Below, piece after piece: positions 27,369 through 34,908 of a DNA stretch of 64,000 nucleotides (its first letter is position 1; every line of letters begins with the position of its first letter). The notes below the pieces were generated by a model, which was given only the letters and a program-made list of their open reading frames with translations, was not told where the DNA came from and did no database searches. Origin of the DNA: a virus; IMG/VR virus record IMGVR_UViG_3300046535_001489, positions 1 through 64,000 of that record; one strand, written 5' to 3'. Position numbers and translations under genes: made by a program.

Positions 27369-27925
27369 GACAGCTCACACCCTTCTGTCGGGCAGCTACA
27401 ACTCTTCATATAATACTCTTTTCTCTTTAACTGTCTGCATGCTCTACATTGCCGCTTTCCACTAGGATGCCAGTAGATATTATCTCCTACCAATTTATGG
27501 CCTCGTTGACATTCTGCTCTGGTAGGTCGTAAAGGTCTGGGGGCATCTACCGAAAGACCTTTATTAATGCGTCGTCTAATCGTCCATTCAGGAATATTGA
27601 TATCTCTAGATAATCTAGCTAAAGTAGTTGCAGTATCTTTATAGTTAACCCGTCGATTATGTCGTGTATTATTAGCTTGCTCTTCTCTAGTAGCCCAACG
27701 GCAATTTTCTGGGCCATAGGGGCCGTCGTTATCTATTCGTTCAATAGATAGACCGTTAGATGGCCCCATATCTTCATAGAAGGTTTTGAACGAATTAACC
27801 CATTCAGGACAAATAGCTATACCGCGCCCTCCATAATGCTTATAATTGGTGCTCTTAGGACGGAGGCAACGGTCTTTCATTAGTTGCCAAATTCTATATT
27901 CACGGTATTCAGCTAATTTACTCAC
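27365..27925 (-). CDS. HNH homing endonuclease (AP2/NUMOD-type)
   Basis: 186 residues from GTG 27925; a longer ATG form from 27991 is possible. The core is YRIWQLMKDRCLRPKSTNYK, YGGRGIAICPEW, then LSIERIDNDGPYGPENCRW, a phage HNH signature. The C-terminal half contains a helix-turn-helix-like region (TATTLARLSRDINIPEWTIR) and a Cys-rich tail (CQRGHKL, CRACRQLKRK) that may recognise DNA. It is embedded between early genes and is probably mobile. Confidence 0.8.
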   Translation of the reverse strand: MSKLAEYREYRIWQLMKDRCLRPKSTNYKHYGGRGIAICPEWVNSFKTFYEDMGPSNGLSIERIDNDGPYGPENCRWATREEQANNTRHNRRVNYKDTATTLARLSRDINIPEWTIRRRINKGLSVDAPRPLRPTRAECQRGHKLVGDNIYWHPSGKRQCRACRQLKRKEYYMKSCSCPTEGCELS

Positions 27926-28259
27926 AGTTTTCAGCTCTACAGGAACAATGGCTCTTAAAGCATGCCGAACGGCACCGCACGTTGTCTTCAATAACTACTG
28001 CACTATTTGTACCATCTGGATTAGGTTCACACTTCTTATGACAATTGCAGTTGTGATCAGGAACTTCTGGATTATGTACACAATTTGCTCCCGGCGCTGG
28101 CTCCTCGTGGTTGGGGTTGCCTTCTGGTGGCGAGGGAACGCTCTGAGCCATAGCCATTGGCATCATACAGGCAATGTAGCGAGATGGGGCCATAGCTAAA
28201 CCGACTCCTGCAAAGAGGGTTGCTGAGATGACGAAGCCGCCGATGTGGTTAAGTTTCAT
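27918..28259 (-). CDS. Secreted Cys-rich protein
   Basis: 113 residues. A signal-peptide-like N-terminus (LNHIGGFVISATLFAGVGLAMA) is followed by a Pro/Asn segment and then ten or so Cys (CVHNPEVPDHNCNCHKKC, CRSACFKSHCSCRAENC). These resemble disulphide or metal clusters. A periplasmic target is likely. No known family. Confidence 0.55.
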   Translation of the reverse strand: MKLNHIGGFVISATLFAGVGLAMAPSRYIACMMPMAMAQSVPSPPEGNPNHEEPAPGANCVHNPEVPDHNCNCHKKCEPNPDGTNSAVVIEDNVRCRSACFKSHCSCRAENCE

Positions 28260-28981
28260 TAATTACTCCTCAACGCTGAAAGTGGGATGATCGTTGTTGC
28301 CCCTCGTCCATGGGGCAAAATCGCAATAGATTTCGCATAGCTTGCTCGCCCCTGGCAAAGCTGACAATTTTCGCATGTCGTTCTATGCCCCATTTCTGCT
28401 GAAGCAGGACAAGATATCTCGTCAGTGAGTGGTTCTACCGAATCGCGAACTCTAAATGTTCGCCAGCCCATTTGCTGGGCTTTATCACGTTCAGCTGGGG
28501 TATCGACTGAAGCCATTAGAAACTGCTGCAAGCTCTGGTCGCAATTTTGCCATTGATGAGTATAGCCTGTCCATGCAGATGCCTTAGTCGCCATATTTGC
28601 CCAAATAGCGGTTGGTATAGCTGCAGGGTCTCCATAGGCTCCCATACGGATACTGCGGTTATTCAAGGTGGTAACTGTAAAAGGTGGATAATTGCCTCGT
28701 TTGTAGGCTTTATAAACAGCTAATGGGCTATGGCTAACTGTGACGTAGCAACTGCGCTTTGTGTCAGCTGAGCCTCGGAATTTGCACGGCCCGCAGATGC
28801 TACTGTCGTCTCCAGTTTGAATAGCTTCCATGGGGTTTTTATCGGCCCGCAAAATCCATGTTTGGAGCATGTTGCCAGTTTTTGGGTTTTTACTGTGACG
28901 CTTTAGTCCAGTTACGATACCAACAAGCGGAGCACCATCGAGTAGTGATGGCCCTTCGTAGAATACTGCACCGTTAGTCAT
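28259..28981 (-). CDS. Phage conserved hypothetical protein with Cys motifs
   Basis: 240 residues. GLKRHSKNPKTGNMLQTWIL, then ICGPCKFRGSADTKRSCYVT resemble a widespread uncharacterised phage family with several Cys (CENCQLCQGRASYAK). Perhaps iron-sulphur or zinc-binding, and near replication genes in other phages. The assignment rests on memory of the family; no search was done. Confidence 0.6.
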   Translation of the reverse strand: MTNGAVFYEGPSLLDGAPLVGIVTGLKRHSKNPKTGNMLQTWILRADKNPMEAIQTGDDSSICGPCKFRGSADTKRSCYVTVSHSPLAVYKAYKRGNYPPFTVTTLNNRSIRMGAYGDPAAIPTAIWANMATKASAWTGYTHQWQNCDQSLQQFLMASVDTPAERDKAQQMGWRTFRVRDSVEPLTDEISCPASAEMGHRTTCENCQLCQGRASYAKSIAILPHGRGATTIIPLSALRSN

Positions 28982-29118
28982 TTCTCTCCCCTATAATCTT
29001 CCCACGTATCAATTCCATGGTCTGCCATGGCTTGGAGGCGTTCGTTGCGACTCAAGCGATGACGCGGACGGCCGATGTTCCAACCATCTTCTTGTGGCTC
29101 TTGTGGCTCTGCTATCAA
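28978..29118 (-). CDS. Small acidic protein (TTG start)
   Basis: 46 residues starting at TTG overlapping the previous stop (TTGA), with AAAGGGGA just upstream. It ends overlapping the following ATG. The product (PQEDGWNIGRPRHRLSRNER, then DTWEDYRGEK) is hydrophilic and looks like a compact helix. Function unknown. Confidence 0.5.
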   Translation of the reverse strand: MIAEPQEPQEDGWNIGRPRHRLSRNERLQAMADHGIDTWEDYRGEK

Positions 29119-29213
29119 TTCCCCTTTCGGGGGTCATTATTATACTCAGGGCAGTCCGTAGCATGCAGTTCACGTTCAATCCAGCTATAGCAAAATGTGC
29201 AATGTTTAGCCAT
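29115..29213 (-). CDS. Zinc-knuckle microprotein
   Basis: 32 residues. MAKHCTFCYSWIERELHAT, then DCPEYNNDPRKGN. Its Cys-x2-Cys plus later His and Cys suggests metal binding. It starts in an eight-base overlap (ATGGCTAA) with the gene at 29206 and overlaps the TTG start below. Function unknown. Confidence 0.55.
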   Translation of the reverse strand: MAKHCTFCYSWIERELHATDCPEYNNDPRKGN

Positions 29214-29400
29214 CGTTATTAGTAATAGGTTTAATGCGAACTTTACCTCCGCATTCTGGGCATTGTAATGGAGTCCTATGAATACCCATACCTTTAGTGT
29301 CTTTATAGATCCAACCACATTGAATGCAAATAGCATGACGTAGCCTTGCCTCTGCTGCAATAGCATCCTTAAAGGTCTTTTTGGACCCTGTAATCCACAT
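29206..29400 (-). CDS. Zinc-ribbon protein
   Basis: 64 residues from ATG 29400; a TTG at 29412 is alternative. CIQCGWIYKD and CPECGGKVRIKP give the classical four-Cys ribbon. It is part of the small-gene set. Such proteins usually bind DNA, RNA or host RNA polymerase subunits. Confidence 0.65.
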   Translation of the reverse strand: MWITGSKKTFKDAIAAEARLRHAICIQCGWIYKDTKGMGIHRTPLQCPECGGKVRIKPITNNDG

Positions 29401-29401
29401 A

Positions 29402-29635
29402 TTATTGAACAACCCCCGTCGGCATCAAATACATCGTCGCCCAGCTGCTTCCTTCATTCACAAACGCTGTCAACTCATCAGTGCTAAGCATCTGTCCCCT
29501 CATCTGCACTGCCAGCACTGTCAGCAGCCCACACACCGCCGTCGTTCTATTTGCTCCAACTTCCATTAAGGCATCCATAATGGCATTGTAGGCTGTTGCA
29601 GTGTCTTGGCTTGTCACAGCGGTCATTGTAATCAT
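29402..29635 (-). CDS. Small hypothetical protein
   Basis: 77 residues, mostly helical (ATAYNAIMDALMEVGANRTT), ending in PTGVVQ. The four-base overlap with its upstream gene supports translation. Function unknown. Confidence 0.55.
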   Translation of the reverse strand: MITMTAVTSQDTATAYNAIMDALMEVGANRTTAVCGLLTVLAVQMRGQMLSTDELTAFVNEGSSWATMYLMPTGVVQ

Positions 29636-29823
29636 TCAAACCTCGATTTTGGGCTGGTAAAAGTAATGCTACTTGGGCCGTCAATAGAATCAGCAAAGGC
29701 TGGAGTATCCCAACAACGGGGGTCATCTTCAGGAATTTCTGTATATACTTTCCATTCGTCCTGTTTGTCGAAGGGGATTAAATACCAGTGGCTGGAGCAG
29801 TCCTGGTCAAGAAAGTAGCGCAT
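29632..29823 (-). CDS. Small hypothetical protein
   Basis: 63 residues (MRYFLDQDCSSHWYLIPFDK). Short, acidic, aromatic-rich, beta-like. ATG is coupled to the microprotein stop (TGATG). Function unknown. Confidence 0.55.
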   Translation of the reverse strand: MRYFLDQDCSSHWYLIPFDKQDEWKVYTEIPEDDPRCWDTPAFADSIDGPSSITFTSPKSRFE

Positions 29824-29909
29824 CAAAAATCATCCTCATTCCTATCTGCATAAAAGAAGCCTAGTGTGATGGCTGCAACCGCAACGACGATCAATACAGT
29901 ATACGACAT
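29823..29909 (-). CDS. Membrane microprotein (28 aa)
   Basis: The strong RBS AAGGAGG precedes MSYTVLIVVAVAAITLGFFY and a charged tail (ADRNEDDF). A single membrane helix. Its Shine-Dalgarno sequence directly follows the long inverted repeat at 29920-30017, so its translation may be structure-controlled. Confidence 0.6.
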   Translation of the reverse strand: MSYTVLIVVAVAAITLGFFYADRNEDDF

Positions 29910-29919
29910 AAAATCCTCC

Positions 29920-30017
29920 TTAAATAGTCAGATCACTGAAATACAGGAAGGCATCTACATTTAGCCTCAATATAGAAGGAATTCCCCCTCCCATACTTCA
30001 ATCATCTGACTATTTAA
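29920..30017 (-). promoter_or_regulatory. Structured mRNA leader abutting an RBS
   Basis: A perfect 14-bp inverted repeat (TTAAATAGTCAGAT at 29920-29933 and its complement at 30004-30017) closes a 98-base element on the minus strand. Its 3' arm ends immediately at the GGAGG of the membrane microprotein, so pairing would hold or expose the ribosome site. No known riboswitch motif recognised. Confidence 0.5.
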
Positions 30018-30023
30018 TCTCAA

Positions 30024-30102
30024 GAAAAAACTACCTCAACCCCCTACAACACTTAATTGTGCATCGCCCTGCCTCGTGAACAGGGTAGAGAGCTGAGGTA
30101 GT
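30024..30102 (-). terminator. Long-stem terminator-like element
   Basis: On the minus strand, a 9-bp stem (ACTACCTCA with TGAGGTAGT; arms at 30094-30102 and 30030-30038) encloses a smaller CCCTG/CAGGG hairpin and runs straight into six Ts. It lies between the SSB-like gene (upstream) and the leader at 29920, so it could end or attenuate transcripts from the recombination genes. Confidence 0.5.
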
Positions 30103-30183
30103 GATACTTTCAATTCTGCTGTCCCCAGGCTGGCACCGGAGGGTGTTCTTACTGGTTTGTTAAGTTAATTCTATAGGCCTCCT

Positions 30184-30831
30184 TTAGGTTTTCTGCAGCC
30201 CAGACACCCAATAAGCAACACGCCCATTGGCGTAAATCTTCTTGCCGTCCTCATAGGGGTCAGGCAACCAGCTCTGAGGTTTGCCATCTTCGCCCACGGG
30301 GAAGTTTTTGGCCCCCTTTGTGGAGGTTTGGTCGTTCTTGTTGTAGGCTTCCCAGACCAATCCGAACTGGCAGGTGCGCCCCGAACATTGCCGCACAGCA
30401 TTCTTATAGTCCTCATTTGTCTGGGGACGCAAGTCCAACCCGCAGGCATGAATGAAATCGAGGATTTGATTACCCTCACGGTTGCTGTATTTCTTAGCTG
30501 AGAGTGTCGTGAATCGGACCTTATAACCGCCATCAATGATTTCGAGCGGGTCAATCTTGATCTTCAGGTAATTCTGCTGCGTCTTCTGGAAGACTTCAGG
30601 GTCATCTCCTGCAGGAATCAGCGGCACCCGAGCGAAGTAACGACCTTCTGGTGGGGGACCAAAGTTCTTAGGTCCACCGTCTTCATATTTGTCGAACGAA
30701 ATTTGATCCGGCTCAACGAGATCCATCTGTGCAACATCAGCCATTCTGCCTCCCGGTTTAATTGTAAACTGTCCTTGGGGGCCAATAGATAGAACCCCAA
30801 TGTCTGCTGTAGTAAGTGTCCATTTCTCCAT
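30184..30831 (-). CDS. Putative single-stranded DNA-binding protein
   Basis: 215 residues. The body resembles OB-fold SSB-like phage proteins (YLKIKIDPLEIIDGGYKVRF, then ILDFIHACGLDLRPQTNEDY) with a polar tail. Its start abuts the stop of the RecA-like ATPase gene (TAATG), a common SSB/Sak4 pairing. The assignment is by context and general pattern. Confidence 0.5.
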   Translation of the reverse strand: MEKWTLTTADIGVLSIGPQGQFTIKPGGRMADVAQMDLVEPDQISFDKYEDGGPKNFGPPPEGRYFARVPLIPAGDDPEVFQKTQQNYLKIKIDPLEIIDGGYKVRFTTLSAKKYSNREGNQILDFIHACGLDLRPQTNEDYKNAVRQCSGRTCQFGLVWEAYNKNDQTSTKGAKNFPVGEDGKPQSWLPDPYEDGKKIYANGRVAYWVSGLQKT

Positions 30832-31715
30832 TATTGATTAAGGCCAAGCCGCTTCATCATTGCGATTTTCGCGGCATCTTGCCTCTTCTCCAACAACTGC
30901 AAAACCTGTACCAATGACGCTGGGGAGATTTTCGACGGCACCTTTGCAGTATCTCCGCCAGCCAACGGCACTCTCCCGTTACTCAACGCCTTCGCCATCC
31001 CCTTCGACTGCATCTCCACATGGCTATCTGTATAGAGGACATGTGTGGTGTCCTGATTTGGTAGCACCTCTGAGACGATTCTGAAGGTATACTGGAAACA
31101 CCGTGGAAGCTCTCCAGTCAATGCCTTCCCCGCAGCCTGCGGACCAACAACTCCACCATTTGCGTCGTCTTCACCACGTCTGTCGCCTGCCGTCCACAGC
31201 ACTGTGCCAGGAAGACTTTGACTCTGGGTAGATTTCTCAAACACCTGCTGCTGAGCAACAGAATAGTGAGCCATGTTATTGGACCCAATCTTGACTTTTT
31301 CAGCTCCAACCTCCTTTCCTCCTGCTACGAAGCTAAATGATCCTCCTCCTCCAATATTGACACCGTTTGAGGATGCCTGTGACATCCAGAGCATCAGGTT
31401 GTCTGAGATAGATGTAAAGCCTTCGAAGGCATACATGGCAATGTCTGGATCAATCCCAGGCACCCACTTGCCATTAACGATTTTATCACCCTTCACAGCA
31501 TGATCGAGCCATACGAATACATCGCCAAATAGCGGTACAATCTCTATGATCTTCAAATCAATATGCGGCTTAATAACCTCCCATCCTCCTTTGTCGGCAG
31601 CATAGATGCGGGTGCGCTTTTTGAGGGTTTTAAAATAATGCTCAGCTAGCTCCCCTACCTGAGCAGTCTTCCCCGCTCCCGTGCTGCCGTAGAGAAGGAT
31701 TGTCAAATCTGCCAT
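30831..31715 (-). CDS. RecA/Sak4-like AAA ATPase
   Basis: 294 residues. Walker A LLYGSTGAGKT (residues 8-17) and a hydrophobic Asp-containing strand (residues about 80-86). It is followed by the SSB-like gene and preceded by a small coiled coil and a PD-(D/E)XK nuclease. This organisation is typical of single-strand annealing or recombination-repair in phages (Sak4 family). Confidence 0.7.
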   Translation of the reverse strand: MADLTILLYGSTGAGKTAQVGELAEHYFKTLKKRTRIYAADKGGWEVIKPHIDLKIIEIVPLFGDVFVWLDHAVKGDKIVNGKWVPGIDPDIAMYAFEGFTSISDNLMLWMSQASSNGVNIGGGGSFSFVAGGKEVGAEKVKIGSNNMAHYSVAQQQVFEKSTQSQSLPGTVLWTAGDRRGEDDANGGVVGPQAAGKALTGELPRCFQYTFRIVSEVLPNQDTTHVLYTDSHVEMQSKGMAKALSNGRVPLAGGDTAKVPSKISPASLVQVLQLLEKRQDAAKIAMMKRLGLNQ

Positions 31716-31903
31716 TACTTCTTCGCCTTTGCTGCTTTCTCCTTAGCGACGACCTTTTCCGCCTTCACGATGTCCTTCTCGATGTCCTTCTGCTCGCTCT
31801 CGAATTCCTTGAGGGTCACTTTCACTGCCCTAAAGAAATCATCCAACTCTGCCTTCAGCTCTCTCAACTCCACTTCCGCTGGTGTCAATTCTTTCTTTGC
31901 CAT
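31715..31903 (-). CDS. Small Lys/Glu-rich coiled-coil protein
   Basis: 62 residues, almost entirely Lys/Glu/Ala helices (KKELTPAEVELRELKAELDD). TAATG links it to the ATPase gene. Possibly a loading factor or adaptor for the recombination proteins. Confidence 0.6.
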   Translation of the reverse strand: MAKKELTPAEVELRELKAELDDFFRAVKVTLKEFESEQKDIEKDIVKAEKVVAKEKAAKAKK

Positions 31904-31912
31904 TGTGCTCCT

Positions 31913-32092
31913 TTATGCGAGATTGTCTACGGCTGCTTCGATGGCCTTGTCGGCTTCGTTCATTTTCGCTGTCACCTGATGCAAACACTCTGCCGTTTCC
32001 TTAGTTGTACGGATTCCTCCTAGAAGTTGGTCGGCGTCGTAGAGTTCGTCGTGCGCTTTGTTGAGATATTCAATGACTTTATTCTTGTTCAT
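31913..32092 (-). CDS. Small helical protein
   Basis: 59 residues from the second ATG of an ATGATG pair; the GAGGAGG lies upstream. MNKNKVIEYLNKAHDELYDA, then ECLHQVTAKMNEADKAIEAA. Probably a four-helix or coiled bundle. Function unknown. Confidence 0.5.
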   Translation of the reverse strand: MNKNKVIEYLNKAHDELYDADQLLGGIRTTKETAECLHQVTAKMNEADKAIEAAVDNLA

Positions 32093-32327
32093 CATCCTCC
32101 TCTTCTCCTTCGTAGTTGTTATCATCAGCTTCTCGTAACTCATCTATGAGAATGCAGGCAATGTCGAGTTCTTCGTCAGTGGCGATCATCGTAATGGCAC
32201 GACAAAGAGCTAGAAGAATTAGCTCCTGGGATGCGTCGAATTCATCAAGGGTGCTAAGGACATCCCTAGCGCGTTCATCAATGATGTTGGAGTCGTAGCC
32301 GTAGCGGTCAGTGAGGGAACCGGCCAT
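32079..32327 (-). CDS. Small acidic protein
   Basis: 82 residues with a very acidic tail (YEGEEEDDEQE). DNA-mimic-like charge is noted but not proven. The overlap with its neighbours supports translation. Confidence 0.55.
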   Translation of the reverse strand: MAGSLTDRYGYDSNIIDERARDVLSTLDEFDASQELILLALCRAITMIATDEELDIACILIDELREADDNNYEGEEEDDEQE

Positions 32328-32515
32328 CAGTGAACATCCACTTTCTTATATACTGCTTTAATAAATCTATCGTGGTCGAATTGATCGTTGTCGGCTGCTA
32401 GGGCTAAGGCTAGTCTAATCACCATATCATCATATCCAGCCAAAAACGATGTCTCTCGCAGGAATTTTGCTAGGAAATCGTAGTGGCGCTTTTGGAATAG
32501 TGACTTACTTGACGA
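32327..32515 (-). CDS. Small hypothetical protein
   Basis: 62 residues from ATG 32515, which overlaps the end of the nuclease gene. LFQKRHYDFLAKFLRETSFL, then ALALAADNDQFDHDRFIKAV; two helical segments. Function unknown. Confidence 0.5.
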   Translation of the reverse strand, partial: SSSKSLFQKRHYDFLAKFLRETSFLAGYDDMVIRLALALAADNDQFDHDRFIKAVYKKVDVH

Positions 32516-33644
32516 CATTTTCTGCTCCATCCTCGAACACCGGAAGTCTGCGTTTGTACTCTCCAGATGCCAACGGATCGGCCCCAACAGAGGGCACCCA
32601 GCAGAGATTCTTGAAGCTGCATTCGTAGCCAAAGCTCGGCTGGCATTTATTAAAATCCTGCCGAAACGCTCTGTCCAAAATCGAGGTCACTTCACCATCC
32701 GACGATGCCTGCTGCAAATTTCGTACCGCTTCAGCCACCTCGGCCTCCCGGATGAGCTGCTGGCGAAACCACGTCTGCGCGATGTCGTCGCGAGGCATGA
32801 TTGGGCCGGTTTGGGGAAATTGGGCAATAATTATCTCAGACGGCATATTAGCGACCCAATCTCCTAGGTCATCGAATTCTTCAGCTACGGAGAATGCCTC
32901 CCATCCCTTTGAGCGTTGGTAGGTGTAGGAGTATTCTGGCATCATGCTGAATTGGCGGTTGACCCAGCCTTTCACGAAAATCGATCCCGGAGCACCTGTT
33001 TTCTTGTCCTTCCAGCCTTTGTTGAATCCTTGCACGAGCATTTGGTCTACACTGATGCCGAGCTGCTTAAGGGCATAGGCAGACGAGTGTAGCTGCGGTG
33101 ACTTGGCCCAGTGGGCAATCCACTTAGGGGAGTCGTCCGAGGTGGTTTTGTAGTCGATGTAGACTACTTCACCGTTGAACTTTGAGCGGAGCAAGATGTC
33201 TTGGCGAAACCGAAACCTATAAGTCGTTGCAGGAGTAGGATATCCTGGCCCCCAACCATGGATTTCTGGTTCAACAGTGTCCCAACTCCTCAACTTTTCA
33301 CTTTCCACAACCTCATACTCAGCCATCCAGCGGGGCCATACGGCTTTGACGAAGCCTCGGAGGTGCCCTTCAGCCAGTGCTGACCAGTCGCGAGCTAGGA
33401 AGGTAGCCATGCCGCTTTCGGTGGCGAGGCGGTAGCACTCTAGACGGGCTGCTACGTAGTCGATTTTGCCTTCTTTGGCTAGTAGCTCTAGATATTTGTG
33501 GATGAGATTGCCATAGACTAAATCCCACCCCGCTTGAGCTGGCTCCAGACCAGTTCCGCCCCATTCGCTGCCATTATAGCGGGCACGTTCGCAGTGGGAA
33601 TCTTGGTCACAGCGGCTAAAACTAAAGTAGCGTATTTCGCTCAA
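32505..33644 (-). CDS. Cas4-like PD-(D/E)XK exonuclease with Cys cluster
   Basis: 379 residues from TTG 33644, chosen for GGGAGG seven bases upstream and a TTGA overlap. Motif II/III: FRQDILLRSKFNGEVVYIDY then K-T-T (Asp and D-Y-K). Cys near the N-terminus (SRCDQDSHCERAR) and C-terminal C-x7-C-x5-C (CQPSFGYECSFKNLCW) resemble the Fe-S cluster of Cas4/AddB-like nucleases. It works with the RecA-like ATPase and SSB-like protein in recombination or DNA-end processing. Confidence 0.75.
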   Translation of the reverse strand: MSEIRYFSFSRCDQDSHCERARYNGSEWGGTGLEPAQAGWDLVYGNLIHKYLELLAKEGKIDYVAARLECYRLATESGMATFLARDWSALAEGHLRGFVKAVWPRWMAEYEVVESEKLRSWDTVEPEIHGWGPGYPTPATTYRFRFRQDILLRSKFNGEVVYIDYKTTSDDSPKWIAHWAKSPQLHSSAYALKQLGISVDQMLVQGFNKGWKDKKTGAPGSIFVKGWVNRQFSMMPEYSYTYQRSKGWEAFSVAEEFDDLGDWVANMPSEIIIAQFPQTGPIMPRDDIAQTWFRQQLIREAEVAEAVRNLQQASSDGEVTSILDRAFRQDFNKCQPSFGYECSFKNLCWVPSVGADPLASGEYKRRLPVFEDGAENVVK

Positions 33645-33991
33645 ATCGCCGCCTCCCACGTATTATAGCTCCAATTAGCAGCCCATTTCCCGTTACTGGC
33701 ATGATTCTTGCGCCCGAAGTAGCTCATCCATACCTCTTTCCTATCCTCACGGCTGAGCTTAGCAAACCTCATCACCTTCTCCAATGCAAGCTTCCTGCCG
33801 AGTTCTTTGTTGAAGTTGTCTTCAGCTGAGCACCAGGCAGTGGCGTGGAAAGTGTGGCCATCACCTACGGTTAAATGGCACATCGTAAAGCCTTTAACGA
33901 TATGGCCAGCGTAGCTTGGGCCAGCTGTAGGCTTAAACTGCTCATGATTGAAGCTAAACTGAATCTTTCCAACCGGCGCATAGGCAATCAT
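33641..33991 (-). CDS. Hypothetical protein
   Basis: 116 residues. YAPVGKIQFSFNHEQFKP and FGRKNHASNGKWAANWSYNT; an alpha/beta domain with several His/Cys but no recognised motif. It overlaps both neighbours by four bases. Possibly a nuclease partner. Confidence 0.6.
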   Translation of the reverse strand: MIAYAPVGKIQFSFNHEQFKPTAGPSYAGHIVKGFTMCHLTVGDGHTFHATAWCSAEDNFNKELGRKLALEKVMRFAKLSREDRKEVWMSYFGRKNHASNGKWAANWSYNTWEAAI

Positions 33992-34239
33992 CTCAAATCC
34001 TCCAATTCATTACTGCAAGTCGTTCTAATGATTCGGGTTACGTAACTTTCGCTTTTCTTTTGCATTGCTGCCACTGCTGCGGCTTTGTGGAATTCACAGT
34101 AGCCCTGGCCATCTTGGTGCCAGAGGGCTTTGCCATCACAGAGGCAGCAGATGCGCTGCTCGTAGCCTTTTGAGAAGCGGGGTTTGTCGATAAATCTGAC
34201 ATTGAAACCCCCATAGTACCCATAGTTCAAACGTGCCAT
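33988..34239 (-). CDS. Zinc-finger small protein
   Basis: 83 residues. RICCLCDGKALWHQDGQGYC then EFHKAAAVAA is a zinc-finger-like Cys4/His segment. Basic, with a helical tail. Likely nucleic-acid binding. Confidence 0.6.
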   Translation of the reverse strand: MARLNYGYYGGFNVRFIDKPRFSKGYEQRICCLCDGKALWHQDGQGYCEFHKAAAVAAMQKKSESYVTRIIRTTCSNELEDLR

Positions 34240-34276
34240 AGAACCTCGTATAAGTTAATCTAGGATGCGTTATAAA

Positions 34277-34510
34277 TTACAACTCGTCAGAACCGGTGTC
34301 AGCCTCATCTTCTGGCACTTCTCTGTCTAAAAGCACTAGGAGTGAGCAATAGCCTCTTAAGACTCTACCTTGCTGCTTAGCAGCCCTCACAGCTCCTGAT
34401 ACAGCTGCTGAGGGGCTTCCAGCATCAACTTCTCCTCTATAGGTTAGCGGAGGCTGAGTCATCGATTCCCATGTTACAGCATACTTCCATTTCATAATCG
34501 TCGTTTTCAT
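34277..34510 (-). CDS. Small hypothetical protein
   Basis: 77 residues: KWKYAVTWESMTQPPLTYRG, then an acidic C-terminus (VPEDEADTGSDEL). It overlaps the next gene start by 74 bases, which is unusual here but both frames look coding. Function unknown. Confidence 0.55.
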   Translation of the reverse strand: MKTTIMKWKYAVTWESMTQPPLTYRGEVDAGSPSAAVSGAVRAAKQQGRVLRGYCSLLVLLDREVPEDEADTGSDEL

Positions 34511-34634
34511 CTCCTATAAAGTTAAGAATTTCCGTAAACTTATCAGCTAGATAATACCCACTTCCCCACAGTTCCCGGCACTCTAGCCCTTCAATTATTA
34601 GATTTAGGTCGTATCGTTGCAACTTAATCTTCAT
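34437..34634 (-). CDS. Small protein
   Basis: 65 residues from ATG 34634, with AGGAGGG ten bases upstream. MKIKLQRYDLNLIIEGLECR and a second Cys pair (EVCCNMG). Long same-strand overlap with 34277-34510. Function unknown. Confidence 0.55.
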   Translation of the reverse strand: MKIKLQRYDLNLIIEGLECRELWGSGYYLADKFTEILNFIGDENDDYEMEVCCNMGIDDSASANL

Positions 34635-34800
34635 ATCCAGCCCTCCTAAACGCATCCTGCAACAACCCATCCAGCCACATCCTCACCTCCACAACCTCCT
34701 TAGCCTCTCTGCCTGCTTGCTCTCCACAAACGGAGGAGCAGCAGAGCTGGAACTTCAGATACGGTTGGAATACCCTTCGACACACCATGCATGAACTCAT
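34624..34800 (-). CDS. Zinc-binding small protein
   Basis: 58 residues: SSCMVCRRVFQPYLKFQLCC then SSVCGEQAG gives five or six Cys in two groups; the C-terminal half is helical. The start has GGAG eight bases upstream, and it overlaps the next gene by 11 bases. First gene downstream of the palindromic element at 34819. Confidence 0.6.
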   Translation of the reverse strand: MSSCMVCRRVFQPYLKFQLCCSSVCGEQAGREAKEVVEVRMWLDGLLQDAFRRAGYED

Positions 34801-34818
34801 CAATTAGGCTCCGCCAAA

Positions 34819-34876
34819 TTGTTCATGTTCAATTGTTCAACTATATACCCAAGTAATAGTTGAACACCGTGAACAA
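34819..34876 (-). promoter_or_regulatory. Nested inverted repeats, operator/origin candidate
   Basis: The arms are TTGTTCA (34819-34825) with TGAACAA (34870-34876), and a perfect 11-bp pair TGTTCAACTAT (34834-34844) with ATAGTTGAACA (34856-34866) around an 11-base centre. The (T)TGTTCA half-site occurs four times. This nested symmetry is more operator- or iteron-like than terminator-like. It lies just upstream of the gene at 34800 and downstream of the helicase gene. Function unproven. Confidence 0.5.
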
Positions 34877-34908
34877 TCCTACGAATTCTTAGTAAATCGG
34901 GGCGCACT

